Shown here: positions 51,777-58,863 of the stretch, piece by piece | Layout of the letters: each line of letters begins with the position of its first letter | How positions within the stretch are numbered: position 1 is the first letter of the stretch | From: Prevotella sp. | Lineage (GTDB): Bacteria > Bacteroidota > Bacteroidia > Bacteroidales > Bacteroidaceae | Direction: 5' to 3' | Assembly: GCA_017460515.1 (NCBI GenBank) | Contig: JAFUAY010000026.1 | Location: 1-58,863 of the forward strand | Length of the DNA stretch: 58,863 nt | The notes under the pieces: model-generated | Databases searched by the model: none | Seen by the model: only the letters and a program-made list of their open reading frames with translations | Told to the model about the DNA's origin: nothing | Program-made: the position numbers and the translations under genes

Positions 51777-54131
51777 ATGAATAAAATTGTCAGAAAAGAG
51801 CAATTCTCTGAGAAAGTGTTCCTCTTCGAAATAGAGGCACCTCTGATTGCTAACAGCCGTAAGGCAGGAAACTTTGTAATTGTTCGTGTAGGACAGAAGG
51901 GCGAACGCATGCCACTTACTATTGCTGGTGCTGATAAGGATAAGGGCACTATCACTTTAGTGGTTCAGCAGGTGGGCCTTTCGTCTAAGAAACTGTGTTT
52001 GCTGAACGAAGGTGATTACGTAACTGATGTTGTTGGTCCCTTAGGTAATCCCACGCATATTGAGAAGTTCGGAACTGTAGTATGTGCTGGTGGCGGCTTA
52101 GGCGTTGCTCCTATGCTCCCTATTATCCAGGCTTTGAAAGCTGCCGGAAATCGTGTGCTTTCAGTAATGGCTGGCCGTTCGAAGGATTTGATTATATTAG
52201 AGAATAAGGTACGCGAGAGCAGTGATGAGGTAATCATTATGACTGACGATGGCAGCTATGGCGAGAAAGGCGTAGTTACCGTAGGTATTGAGAAGTTCAT
52301 CGAGCAGGAACATGTCGATAAGGTCTTTGCCATTGGTCCTCCCATCATGATGAAATTCTCGAACCTTACCGCCCAGAAGCACAATATACCCTGTGAGGTA
52401 TCGCTCAATACCATCATGGTTGACGGTACTGGTATGTGTGGTGCCTGCCGACTGACAATTGGAGGCAAAACAAAGTTCGTCTGCATCGATGGACCTGAAT
52501 TTGACGGTTCACTCGTTGACTGGGATGAGATGTTCAAGCGCATGGGTACCTTCAAGAAAGCCGAACAGGAGGAGATGGAGCACTTCCAGGATCATCTGAA
52601 TTCAGTTGATGATGGCGGAAAGGCATCGAATCTTACCACCGATGTTGTCATGGATAGTGATCCCACCAACGATACCATTGAGGTTCTTACCGATCGTAAC
52701 GCACCTTGGCGTAAAGAGCTTCAGCAGAGCATGAAGCCCAAGGAGCGCACTCAGATTGAGCGAGTGAAGATGCCTGAGCTCGATCCTGTCTATCGTGCAA
52801 CTACCCGTACTGAGGAAGTTAATATCGGTCTGACTAAGGAGATGGCTATGACGGAGGCTAAGCGTTGTCTCGACTGTGCTAAGCCAAGCTGTGTTGAAGG
52901 CTGTCCTGTCAATATCAATATCCCGTCGTTTATCAAGAATATTGAGCGTGGTCAGTTCCTGGCTGCTGCCAAGGTGTTGAAGAATACCTCTGCCCTACCC
53001 GCTGTCTGCGGACGTGTTTGTCCCCAGGAGAAACAGTGTGAGAGCAAGTGTATCCACCTGAAGATGAACGAACCAGCAGTAGCTATCGGCTATCTGGAAC
53101 GTTTTGCAGCCGACTTCGAACGCGAGAGCGGAAACATCTCATTGCCAGAGATTGCACCTTCCAATGGTATTAAGATTGCCGTTGTTGGTTCGGGTCCTGC
53201 CGGACTTTCATTCGCAGGCGATATGGTAAAGAAGGGCTACGATGTTTACGTGTTTGAGGCTCTGCATGAGATTGGCGGTGTGCTGAAGTACGGTATTCCT
53301 GAGTTCCGCTTGCCCAATAAGATTGTTGATGTAGAGATTGAGAATCTCGCCAAGATGGGTGTCCACTTCCAGACCGACGTCATTGTGGGCAAGACTATTA
53401 GCGTTGAGACGCTTGAGCAGCAAGGCTTCAAGGGAATCTTCGTAGGTTCTGGTGCCGGCCTACCGAACTTCATGAATATTCCTGGTGAGAATGCCATCAA
53501 TATTATGTCATCAAACGAATACCTGACACGTGTGAACCTGATGGATGCTGCCAATCCTACTACCGATACACCTATCAACTTGGGTAAGAAGGTTCTTGTT
53601 GTCGGTGGTGGTAATACCGCTATGGACTCTTGTCGTACGGCAAAGCGTCTGGGTGCTGAGGTAACGCTTGTCTACCGTCGTAGCGAACAAGAGATGCCTG
53701 CCCGTCTCGAAGAGGTTAAGCATGCTAAGGAGGAAGGAATCAACTTCCTCACGCTACATAATCCTATCGAATATCTGGCTGACGAGAATGGTGCTGTGAA
53801 GGCTGCTGTTCTTCAGGTCATGGAACTGGGTGAGCCCGATGCATCAGGCCGTCGTAGTCCCGTTCCCGTTGAAGGAAAAACCGTTACACTCGATGTAGAT
53901 CAGGTTGTTGTTGCTGTAGGCGTTAGCCCCAACCCGCTTGTTCCCAAATCTATTGAGGGATTGGAACTTGGTCGCAAGAATACGATTGTAGTCAACGAGG
54001 GTATGCAGTCTAACCGTTCTGAAATCTTTGCTGGCGGCGATATCGTTCGAGGTGGTGCCACCGTTATCCTGGCGATGGGAGATGGTCGCCGTGCCGCACA
54101 GAATATGGACGAATACTTGCAAGCTAAATAG
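51777..54131 (+). CDS. Fused ferredoxin-NADP reductase / glutamate synthase small chain (NfnAB/SudAB-like)
   Basis: A 784-residue fusion. Residues 1-280 resemble the DHODH electron-transfer subunit: FAD/NAD fold (GGGLGVAPMLPIIQAL) and a 2Fe-2S Cys set (GTGMCGACRLTIGGKTKFVC). Residues about 330-784 are GltD-like: iron-sulfur Cys (KRCLDCAKPSCVEGCPVNI; CGRVCPQEKQCESKC), a first FAD motif (AVVGSGPAGLSFAGDM) and an NAD(P) motif (VLVVGGGNTAMDSCRTAKRL). The two halves match the subunits of NfnAB, the electron-bifurcating NADH-ferredoxin:NADP+ enzyme, and also sulfide dehydrogenase. Databases often name it a DHODH B subunit/glutamate synthase fusion. No large glutamate synthase gene lies nearby, which favours a redox role. 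Confidence 0.92.
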   Translation: MNKIVRKEQFSEKVFLFEIEAPLIANSRKAGNFVIVRVGQKGERMPLTIAGADKDKGTITLVVQQVGLSSKKLCLLNEGDYVTDVVGPLGNPTHIEKFGTVVCAGGGLGVAPMLPIIQALKAAGNRVLSVMAGRSKDLIILENKVRESSDEVIIMTDDGSYGEKGVVTVGIEKFIEQEHVDKVFAIGPPIMMKFSNLTAQKHNIPCEVSLNTIMVDGTGMCGACRLTIGGKTKFVCIDGPEFDGSLVDWDEMFKRMGTFKKAEQEEMEHFQDHLNSVDDGGKASNLTTDVVMDSDPTNDTIEVLTDRNAPWRKELQQSMKPKERTQIERVKMPELDPVYRATTRTEEVNIGLTKEMAMTEAKRCLDCAKPSCVEGCPVNINIPSFIKNIERGQFLAAAKVLKNTSALPAVCGRVCPQEKQCESKCIHLKMNEPAVAIGYLERFAADFERESGNISLPEIAPSNGIKIAVVGSGPAGLSFAGDMVKKGYDVYVFEALHEIGGVLKYGIPEFRLPNKIVDVEIENLAKMGVHFQTDVIVGKTISVETLEQQGFKGIFVGSGAGLPNFMNIPGENAINIMSSNEYLTRVNLMDAANPTTDTPINLGKKVLVVGGGNTAMDSCRTAKRLGAEVTLVYRRSEQEMPARLEEVKHAKEEGINFLTLHNPIEYLADENGAVKAAVLQVMELGEPDASGRRSPVPVEGKTVTLDVDQVVVAVGVSPNPLVPKSIEGLELGRKNTIVVNEGMQSNRSEIFAGGDIVRGGATVILAMGDGRRAAQNMDEYLQAK

Positions 54132-54164
54132 TTAATAGTGAAAAGTGTATAATTTGCTTCAGCT

Positions 54165-54533
54165 ATGAATGGCTTTTATACAATCTTACTGCTCATACTA
54201 AGCAATGTCTTCATGACACTTGCTTGGTATGGGCATTTGAAACTTCAGGAATCCGGCACATCAAGCAACTGGCCCCTCTTTGGCGTTATTGTGTTCTCTT
54301 GGTGCATCGCCTTCTTGGAATATTGCTGTCAGGTGCCAGCCAACCGTCTCGGATTTATAGGCAACGGAGGTCCGTTCACACTGGTACAGTTAAAAGTAGT
54401 ACAGGAGTGCATCTCTCTGGCAGTTTTTGCCATCATTGCCAACATCATGTTCCAAGGTCAGAATCTGCATTGGAATCATATTCTGGCATTCCTGCTCATC
54501 ATCCTGGCCGTCTATCTGGTATTCATGAAATGA
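54165..54533 (+). CDS. DUF486 (DMT-type) small membrane protein
   Basis: A 122-residue protein with four membrane segments (IILLILSNVFMTLAWYG-like; FGVIVFSWCIAFLEYC; SLAVFAIIANIMF; ILAFLLIILAVYLVFM). The segment EYCCQVPANRLG matches the DUF486 family, related to small drug/metabolite transporters. Function is unknown. Its stop overlaps the ATG of the TtcA-like gene (ATGA). Confidence 0.82.
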   Translation: MNGFYTILLLILSNVFMTLAWYGHLKLQESGTSSNWPLFGVIVFSWCIAFLEYCCQVPANRLGFIGNGGPFTLVQLKVVQECISLAVFAIIANIMFQGQNLHWNHILAFLLIILAVYLVFMK

Positions 54534-55336
54534 TGACGGACTGTGATTCTGCTGACATCAAGAAATCTGACGAGTCTGCTATTCAAGAGCTGAAGCATCT
54601 TGAACGCAAACTTCATCAGCTCTTTGTACGGGCTTTTGCCACCTATCATCTTATTGAAGATGATGACCATATCCTTGTTGGATTATCAGGTGGTAAAGAC
54701 TCGCTTTTTTTATTGGAGACGCTGGCCAAACGCTCGCGAATCAGTCATCCGAGGTTTTCGGTTGAAGCCCTTCACGTCCGTATGTCGAACATCCATTATG
54801 AGACTTCAACGGAATATCTGGAGCGGTTCTGCCGGAACCTGAATGTTCCCCTTCATGTTGCCGTTACCGGTTTTGAGACTGGTGCAGACACGTGTCACTC
54901 CAGTCGCGATGTGCGCCGCCAGAAATCCCCATGCTTTCTCTGCTCATGGTATCGCCGCAAGCAACTGTTCAACACCGCCCAGCAGTTAGGATGCAATAAG
55001 ATTGCCTTAGGGCATCATCAAGACGATATTATCCATACCACACTGATGAACCTCACCTTCCAAGGCCGCTTTTCCACGATGCCGGCATTGCTGAAGATGA
55101 AGAAAATGCCGTTGACAATCATTCGGCCTCTATGCATGATAGCCGAAGCCGACATCCAACGCTATGCGGAACTTGTCGGATACGAGAAACAGCTGAAGCA
55201 ATGCCCTTATGAGCACGACAGCAAACGAACTGACGTCCATCAGCTCCTTAAGGTTGCCGAACAGATAAATCCAGAAGTACACTCCTCCATTTGGAATGCA
55301 CTTAATGCGGAGAATAAGTTAGTCGAAGATTATTAA
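54530..55336 (+). CDS. TtcA-like PP-loop ATPase (tRNA thiolation family)
   Basis: A 268-residue PP-loop protein with the ATP motif GLSGGKDSLFLLETLA near 50. A CxxC pair occurs in CFLCSWYRRKQLF, and HHQDDIIHTTLMNL follows. The CxxC plus a later Cys (QCPYEHDSKR) fit the 4Fe-4S site of TtcA, which puts sulfur on C32 of tRNA. The true start is the ATG at 54530, overlapping the DUF486 stop by 4 bases; the much longer frame upstream is a shadow of that gene. Confidence 0.85.
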   Translation: MMTDCDSADIKKSDESAIQELKHLERKLHQLFVRAFATYHLIEDDDHILVGLSGGKDSLFLLETLAKRSRISHPRFSVEALHVRMSNIHYETSTEYLERFCRNLNVPLHVAVTGFETGADTCHSSRDVRRQKSPCFLCSWYRRKQLFNTAQQLGCNKIALGHHQDDIIHTTLMNLTFQGRFSTMPALLKMKKMPLTIIRPLCMIAEADIQRYAELVGYEKQLKQCPYEHDSKRTDVHQLLKVAEQINPEVHSSIWNALNAENKLVEDY

Positions 55337-55385
55337 AAACACTTAATTTTTTCAACAACTACACATGTCTTCATAAAAAACAAAC

Positions 55386-55393
55386 TATCTTTG
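55386..55393 (+). promoter_or_regulatory. -7 promoter element of the PD40-type gene
   Basis: TATCTTTG lies 24 bases before the start at 55417, within a 75-base gap after the TtcA-like gene. Confidence 0.5.
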
Positions 55394-55416
55394 TAGTTTG
55401 GAAATATAATATGCTT

Positions 55417-56556
55417 ATGAAGACAAAGTTTATATATCTTACCTGCCTTTTACTCTCTCTTACGTTTCTTCCTGCTAACGCACAACGTCGTAAAGTACGG
55501 AAGCAGAAGGAAGTTGTTCAGAAAGAAGACCCAAAATTCGAGGCTATGCTCGATGCTACGGCTAGGATTGTTATCTTTGACAGCGTGGTTGTTGACAGTT
55601 CAAACTACCTGGATGTCATCTACCCTAATCAAGAAGAAGGTCGCATCTCTACCTACTATCAGTTCTTCAAGGATGCTGGCGACGGTATCGTCTACTTGAA
55701 CCAGATGGGTAACAAATGTATCTACTCAAAATACGATGAAGACCTGGGGCGTAAGCTGCTGTTCCAAAGCGACTTACTTGCTGACGGATGGACTGTCGGT
55801 GAACCGCTGAAAGGTATTGACGATGGCAGCCTGACTGATTTTGATCATCCCTACCTGATGCCGGATGGTGTTACGCTCTATTTCTCTGCATGCGGTGGCG
55901 ACGGCCTGGGCGGATATGACATCTATCGCACTCGCTTCGATATTGAAGAGGGCAAGTATTTACGTCCTGAGAACTTAGGTCTTCCGTTCAATTCGAAAGG
56001 TGATGACTATATGTTTGTCATCGACGAGCAGAACCAGCTTGCCTATTTTGCATCCAACCGCCGTCAGCCTCAGGGAAAGACCTGCGTCTACTCCTTCATC
56101 CCTTTCGAAACGCGAACCATTGCCAAAGGAACACCTGAGAAGATTCGTTCGCTGGCACATATCGAGAAGATATCCGACACATGGGGAAATGGTCGAGAGC
56201 GCCGCGCTGCCTTGTCACGCAAGCAGGTCATTGAGCAACGGGCATCAGCAAACATGATCAATTCAAACATGGATACTTTCTCGTTCGTTATCAACGATAA
56301 TACCACCTATACTAAGTTGTCCGACTTCCGTAAGGCGGCTAATCGCTCTCGCATGAAACAGCTGCTTCGACTGAAGAACGATCTCAGAACCCTTCAGTTC
56401 ACCCTCGACAAGGCACGCGACTATTATGCAACCGCATCAAGCCGCGAACGTAATCAGTTGAAGGGCGATGTCTTGGAGACGGAACAACAGAGAGAAAGGG
56501 TGAAAGCCCAGATACGCCAAATTGAGAAGACCATTCGTATTACTGAAAATCAATAA
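55417..56556 (+). CDS. Exported PD40/WD40-like repeat protein
   Basis: A 379-residue exported protein with a signal peptide (1-22, ending NAQ). The middle (residues about 110-240) has beta-propeller-like repeats of the PD40 type (DFDHPYLMPDGVTLYFSA; GGYDIYRTRF; YMFVIDEQNQLAYFASN). The C-terminal 110 residues are helical and charged and include a coiled coil (RNQLKGDVLETEQQRERVK). Similar propellers occur in type IX secretion and OmpA-linked proteins of Bacteroidetes, but no OmpA domain is present. The first ATG (55411) is an alternative to 55417. Confidence 0.75.
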   Translation: MKTKFIYLTCLLLSLTFLPANAQRRKVRKQKEVVQKEDPKFEAMLDATARIVIFDSVVVDSSNYLDVIYPNQEEGRISTYYQFFKDAGDGIVYLNQMGNKCIYSKYDEDLGRKLLFQSDLLADGWTVGEPLKGIDDGSLTDFDHPYLMPDGVTLYFSACGGDGLGGYDIYRTRFDIEEGKYLRPENLGLPFNSKGDDYMFVIDEQNQLAYFASNRRQPQGKTCVYSFIPFETRTIAKGTPEKIRSLAHIEKISDTWGNGRERRAALSRKQVIEQRASANMINSNMDTFSFVINDNTTYTKLSDFRKAANRSRMKQLLRLKNDLRTLQFTLDKARDYYATASSRERNQLKGDVLETEQQRERVKAQIRQIEKTIRITENQ

Positions 56557-56559
56557 GCT

Positions 56560-57435
56560 ATGGAAAAGAAAACATTTGCACCCTCAGAACTCATCATCAA
56601 TGAAGATGGGTCTTGTTTCCATCTGCATCTCAAGCCTGAGTATTTAGCAGATAAAGTCATCCTCGTCGGTGACCCCGCCCGTGTCAATACTGTAGCTGCA
56701 CACTTTGACTCTATTGAACATGAGGTTAGTAGCCGTGAGTTCCACACTATTACCGGCTCCTATAAAGGTAAGCGAATCACTTGTCAGAGTCACGGCATCG
56801 GATGCGACAATATTGACATCGTAGTCAACGAGCTGGACACCTTGGCAAACATTGATTACACCACTCGCACCGAACGTGATGAGCATCGCACACTTACGAT
56901 GGTACGCATTGGCACCTGCGGCGGACTCCAGCCTTTCACGCCTACAGGCTGTTTCGTGGCTTCCGTCAAGAGCATCGGCTTCGACGGGTTATTGAATTAT
57001 TATGCCGGGCGCAACGTCGTTTGTGACGTACCGATGGAGAAAGTATTCTGCGAGCACATGAAATGGGATCCCGTCAAAGGCGCCCCTTACGTAGCTGTAG
57101 CTGATGCCGGACTTATTGAGCAGATAGCCCAAGACGATATGGTGCGTGGCTATACGGTAGCCTGTGGCGGCTTCTACGGACCACAAGGCCGCCAACTGCG
57201 TGCCGATATTGCCGACCCTCAGCAGAACGAGAAGATTGAAGCCTTCGAGTATGAGGGCATGAAGATTTGCAACTTCGAGATGGAATCATCAGCCCTTGCC
57301 GGTCTTGCTTCATTATTAGGCCATCGCGCCATGACTTGTTGTATGGTCATCGCCAACCGTTATGCCAAGGAGATGAACACGAACTATAAGAACTCCATAG
57401 ATACGCTCATCCAGAAAGTTCTTGATAGGATTTAA
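56560..57435 (+). CDS. Nucleoside phosphorylase (uridine phosphorylase-like)
   Basis: A 291-residue member of the PNP/UDP family: phosphate-binding VILVGDPARVNTVA near 30, RIGTCGGLQ near 115, and the C-terminal motif FEYEGMKICNFEMESSAL, where the Glu-Met-Glu contacts ribose. It cleaves nucleosides with phosphate into base plus ribose-1-phosphate for salvage. The exact base cannot be set from sequence; uridine is the usual annotation. It lies 3 bases after the PD40 gene stop and directly before mnmE. Confidence 0.9.
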   Translation: MEKKTFAPSELIINEDGSCFHLHLKPEYLADKVILVGDPARVNTVAAHFDSIEHEVSSREFHTITGSYKGKRITCQSHGIGCDNIDIVVNELDTLANIDYTTRTERDEHRTLTMVRIGTCGGLQPFTPTGCFVASVKSIGFDGLLNYYAGRNVVCDVPMEKVFCEHMKWDPVKGAPYVAVADAGLIEQIAQDDMVRGYTVACGGFYGPQGRQLRADIADPQQNEKIEAFEYEGMKICNFEMESSALAGLASLLGHRAMTCCMVIANRYAKEMNTNYKNSIDTLIQKVLDRI

Positions 57436-58737
57436 ATGAACGAAACGATTTGTGCTCTTGCCACCGCTCCAGGTGGTGCCATCGGAATCATCAGAATCTC
57501 AGGAGATCGCTCTCTTGAGATTCTTTCTCATATCTTCTCAAAAGACCTTGCGCAGGCACCTGCCAACACCATCCATTACGGACACATCGTTGCCCCTGTG
57601 CCAGCCGGTTCTCCATCAGGTATCATCGACGAGGTGCTGGTCAGCATCTTCCGTGCTCCTCATTCCTATACAGGCGAGGACAGTGTAGAGATTTCCTGTC
57701 ACGGCTCCCGCTATATCCTTCAGCGCGTGCTCGATTTGCTTTGTCAGCATGGATGTAGGATGGCACAGCCGGGCGAGTTCACCATGCGGGCCTATCTCAA
57801 CGGAAAGATGGACCTCTCTCAAGCCGAGGCCGTTGCCGACCTCATCGCTTCGAGCAACAAATCGACCCATCAGATGGCCCTCAGTCAGCTACGCGGACAC
57901 TTTTCATCAGAACTATCCCGTCTGCGTGAAAAACTGCTGAAGCTCACCTCGCTACTCGAATTAGAGCTCGACTTCTCCGATCATGAAGACCTGGAGTTTG
58001 CCGACCGCACCGAACTGCTCACCCTCGCCCACGACATCAATGCCCGTGTCTCGCGTCTGGCCGATTCCTTCCAGACAGGCAATGCCCTGAAGAACGGCAT
58101 ACCCGTAGCCATCGTCGGAGCCCCCAATGTGGGCAAGTCGACACTGCTCAATGCCTTGGTGGGTGAAGAGCGAGCCATCGTCAGCGACATACAGGGCACT
58201 ACCCGCGATGCCATTGAGGATACCATCCAACTGGGTGGCATCACCTTCCGTTTCATCGATACCGCAGGCATCCGTCGTACCGACGATACCATCGAGAACC
58301 TCGGCATCGAACGCTCCATTGCTGCTGCCCAGCGAGCCCGTATTATCCTACTGATGACGGAGCCCGGCGTGCCCTATCCCGACGTCCCCGTACGTAGTGA
58401 TCAGACTGTTATCCGCATCGAGAATAAGACGGAAGATTTTCAGGCAAAGTTCGGCATCGGTATCGACGCCCTGCGCCAGCTTCTCATCGATGCCGCTCCG
58501 AAAGCCGACGATAGCGACATCATCGTCACCTCTGCCCGTCAGTACGATGCCCTTGTACGTGCCCGTGAGAACCTGCAGCGCGTCTTGGAAGGCATTGAGA
58601 TACAACTCAGTGGCGACCTCCTCTCCGAAGACCTCCGACTCGTGTTGAGCAACCTTGCCGAAATCACCGGAGAGGGTCAGATCACTCCACAGGAAACCCT
58701 CAACAACATCTTCTCACATTTCTGCGTGGGCAAGTAA
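57436..58737 (+). CDS. mnmE: tRNA uridine-34 modification GTPase MnmE
   Basis: With MnmG, installs the cmnm5 group at U34 of tRNA. The 433 residues have an N-terminal formyl-THF domain (ICALATAPGGAIGIIRISG; YTGEDSVEISCHG), a helical domain with an inserted G domain, and the C-terminal Cys-Gly-Lys-type end (FCVGK). G1 is GAPNVGKST near 226 and G3 is DTAGIR. G4 reads NKTE instead of NKxD, and the G4-G5 interval is short, so the protein is smaller than E. coli's 454. The ATG directly follows the phosphorylase stop. Confidence 0.95.
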   Translation: MNETICALATAPGGAIGIIRISGDRSLEILSHIFSKDLAQAPANTIHYGHIVAPVPAGSPSGIIDEVLVSIFRAPHSYTGEDSVEISCHGSRYILQRVLDLLCQHGCRMAQPGEFTMRAYLNGKMDLSQAEAVADLIASSNKSTHQMALSQLRGHFSSELSRLREKLLKLTSLLELELDFSDHEDLEFADRTELLTLAHDINARVSRLADSFQTGNALKNGIPVAIVGAPNVGKSTLLNALVGEERAIVSDIQGTTRDAIEDTIQLGGITFRFIDTAGIRRTDDTIENLGIERSIAAAQRARIILLMTEPGVPYPDVPVRSDQTVIRIENKTEDFQAKFGIGIDALRQLLIDAAPKADDSDIIVTSARQYDALVRARENLQRVLEGIEIQLSGDLLSEDLRLVLSNLAEITGEGQITPQETLNNIFSHFCVGK

Positions 58738-58779
58738 CTGATTATCAACAACTTAGAACAATTTGGATAAACTATTACT

Positions 58780-58806
58780 AAAGCTCTCATTTTGAGGGCT
58801 TTTGTT
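58780..58806 (+). terminator. Intrinsic terminator after mnmE
   Basis: AAAGCTCTCA (58780-58789) pairs with TGAGGGCTTT (58793-58802), nine of ten pairs with one G-U, around a three-T loop; TTGTTG follows. Confidence 0.7.
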
Positions 58807-58829
58807 GTGTTAAGTGTTCTTAATTGCTC

Positions 58830-58861
58830 TTTGTTATTCCAAGTTATTTTAGCTATTTTTG
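58830..58861 (+). promoter_or_regulatory. Promoter reading out of the window
   Basis: TTTG at 58830-58833, a 20-base spacer and TATTTTTG at 58854-58861 match the Bacteroidetes pattern. Any gene it serves lies beyond 58863. Confidence 0.55.
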
Positions 58862-58863
58862 TA

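Noticed and set aside
54224-54529. 102-codon extension upstream of the TtcA-like gene
   Set aside because: It overlaps the DUF486 gene in another frame; the PP-loop protein needs only the part from 54530.

Overview
The window looks like a chromosomal segment of a Bacteroidales bacterium, most likely Prevotella or a close relative. Transcription starts repeatedly show the Bacteroidetes -7 element TAnnTTTG, several with a TTTG 19-20 bases upstream. Shine-Dalgarno sites are essentially absent. The gene set is typical of the group: a short primary sigma factor, type III glutamine synthetase, FeoA-FeoB and LpxC-FabZ fusions, a Rho with a long N-terminal insert, and a fused ferredoxin-NADP reductase/glutamate synthase small chain. 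No rRNA, tRNA, CRISPR array, transposase or clear prophage gene was found.

Layout. 1-2837 (minus): an accessory three-gene operon running off the left edge (WYL-domain regulator, uncharacterised protein, GIY-YIG nuclease-like protein). 2838-4135: a 1.3 kb gene-free stretch with a 22-bp tandem array and several inverted repeats. 4136-8557: glnN, a fumarylacetoacetate-hydrolase-family enzyme, and a STAS protein paired with a stand-alone RelA/SpoT synthetase. 8637-12957 (minus): rho-uvrD. 13258-18361 (minus): a response regulator-histidine kinase, feoAB and a NhaD-type antiporter. 18488-22619 (minus): a tight mazG - lipoprotein - RNase Z - sensor kinase operon. 22620-23318: a gene-free stretch with two more 22-bp arrays, a REP-like hairpin and a near-perfect sigma-54-type promoter in front of clpC. 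23319-27500: clpC, rpoD and an acyltransferase. 27615-31693: a rhamnogalacturonan acetylesterase-like protein, a GH106-like rhamnosidase and a tiny His-rich membrane protein. 31720-33246 (minus): an omega-amidase-like enzyme and TrmN6. 33377-49341 (plus): lon, tgt, an LptF/G permease, a DEAD-box helicase, an HD protein, lpxD-lpxC/fabZ-lpxA-miaA, a fourth 22-bp array, a class A PBP and a Pif1-like helicase. 49342-58737 (plus): a candidate small RNA, serS, a PrsW-like protease, the glutamate-synthase-type fusion, a DUF486 membrane protein, a TtcA-like enzyme, a PD40-type exported protein, a nucleoside phosphorylase and mnmE with a terminator.

How the genes work together. Much of the window is housekeeping: lipid A synthesis and export (lpx genes, LptF/G), tRNA modification (tgt, miaA, trmN6, TtcA-like, mnmE), protein quality control (clpC, lon), transcription (rpoD, rho) and nitrogen/redox metabolism (glnN, the GltD-like fusion). 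The unusual content lies between genes. Four arrays share a 22-bp period, and each unit carries a short interrupted palindrome, but the sequence differs from array to array. Other non-genic signals are the sigma-54-like site at clpC, a compact promoter-plus-hairpin unit before serS, and the accessory operon at the left edge.
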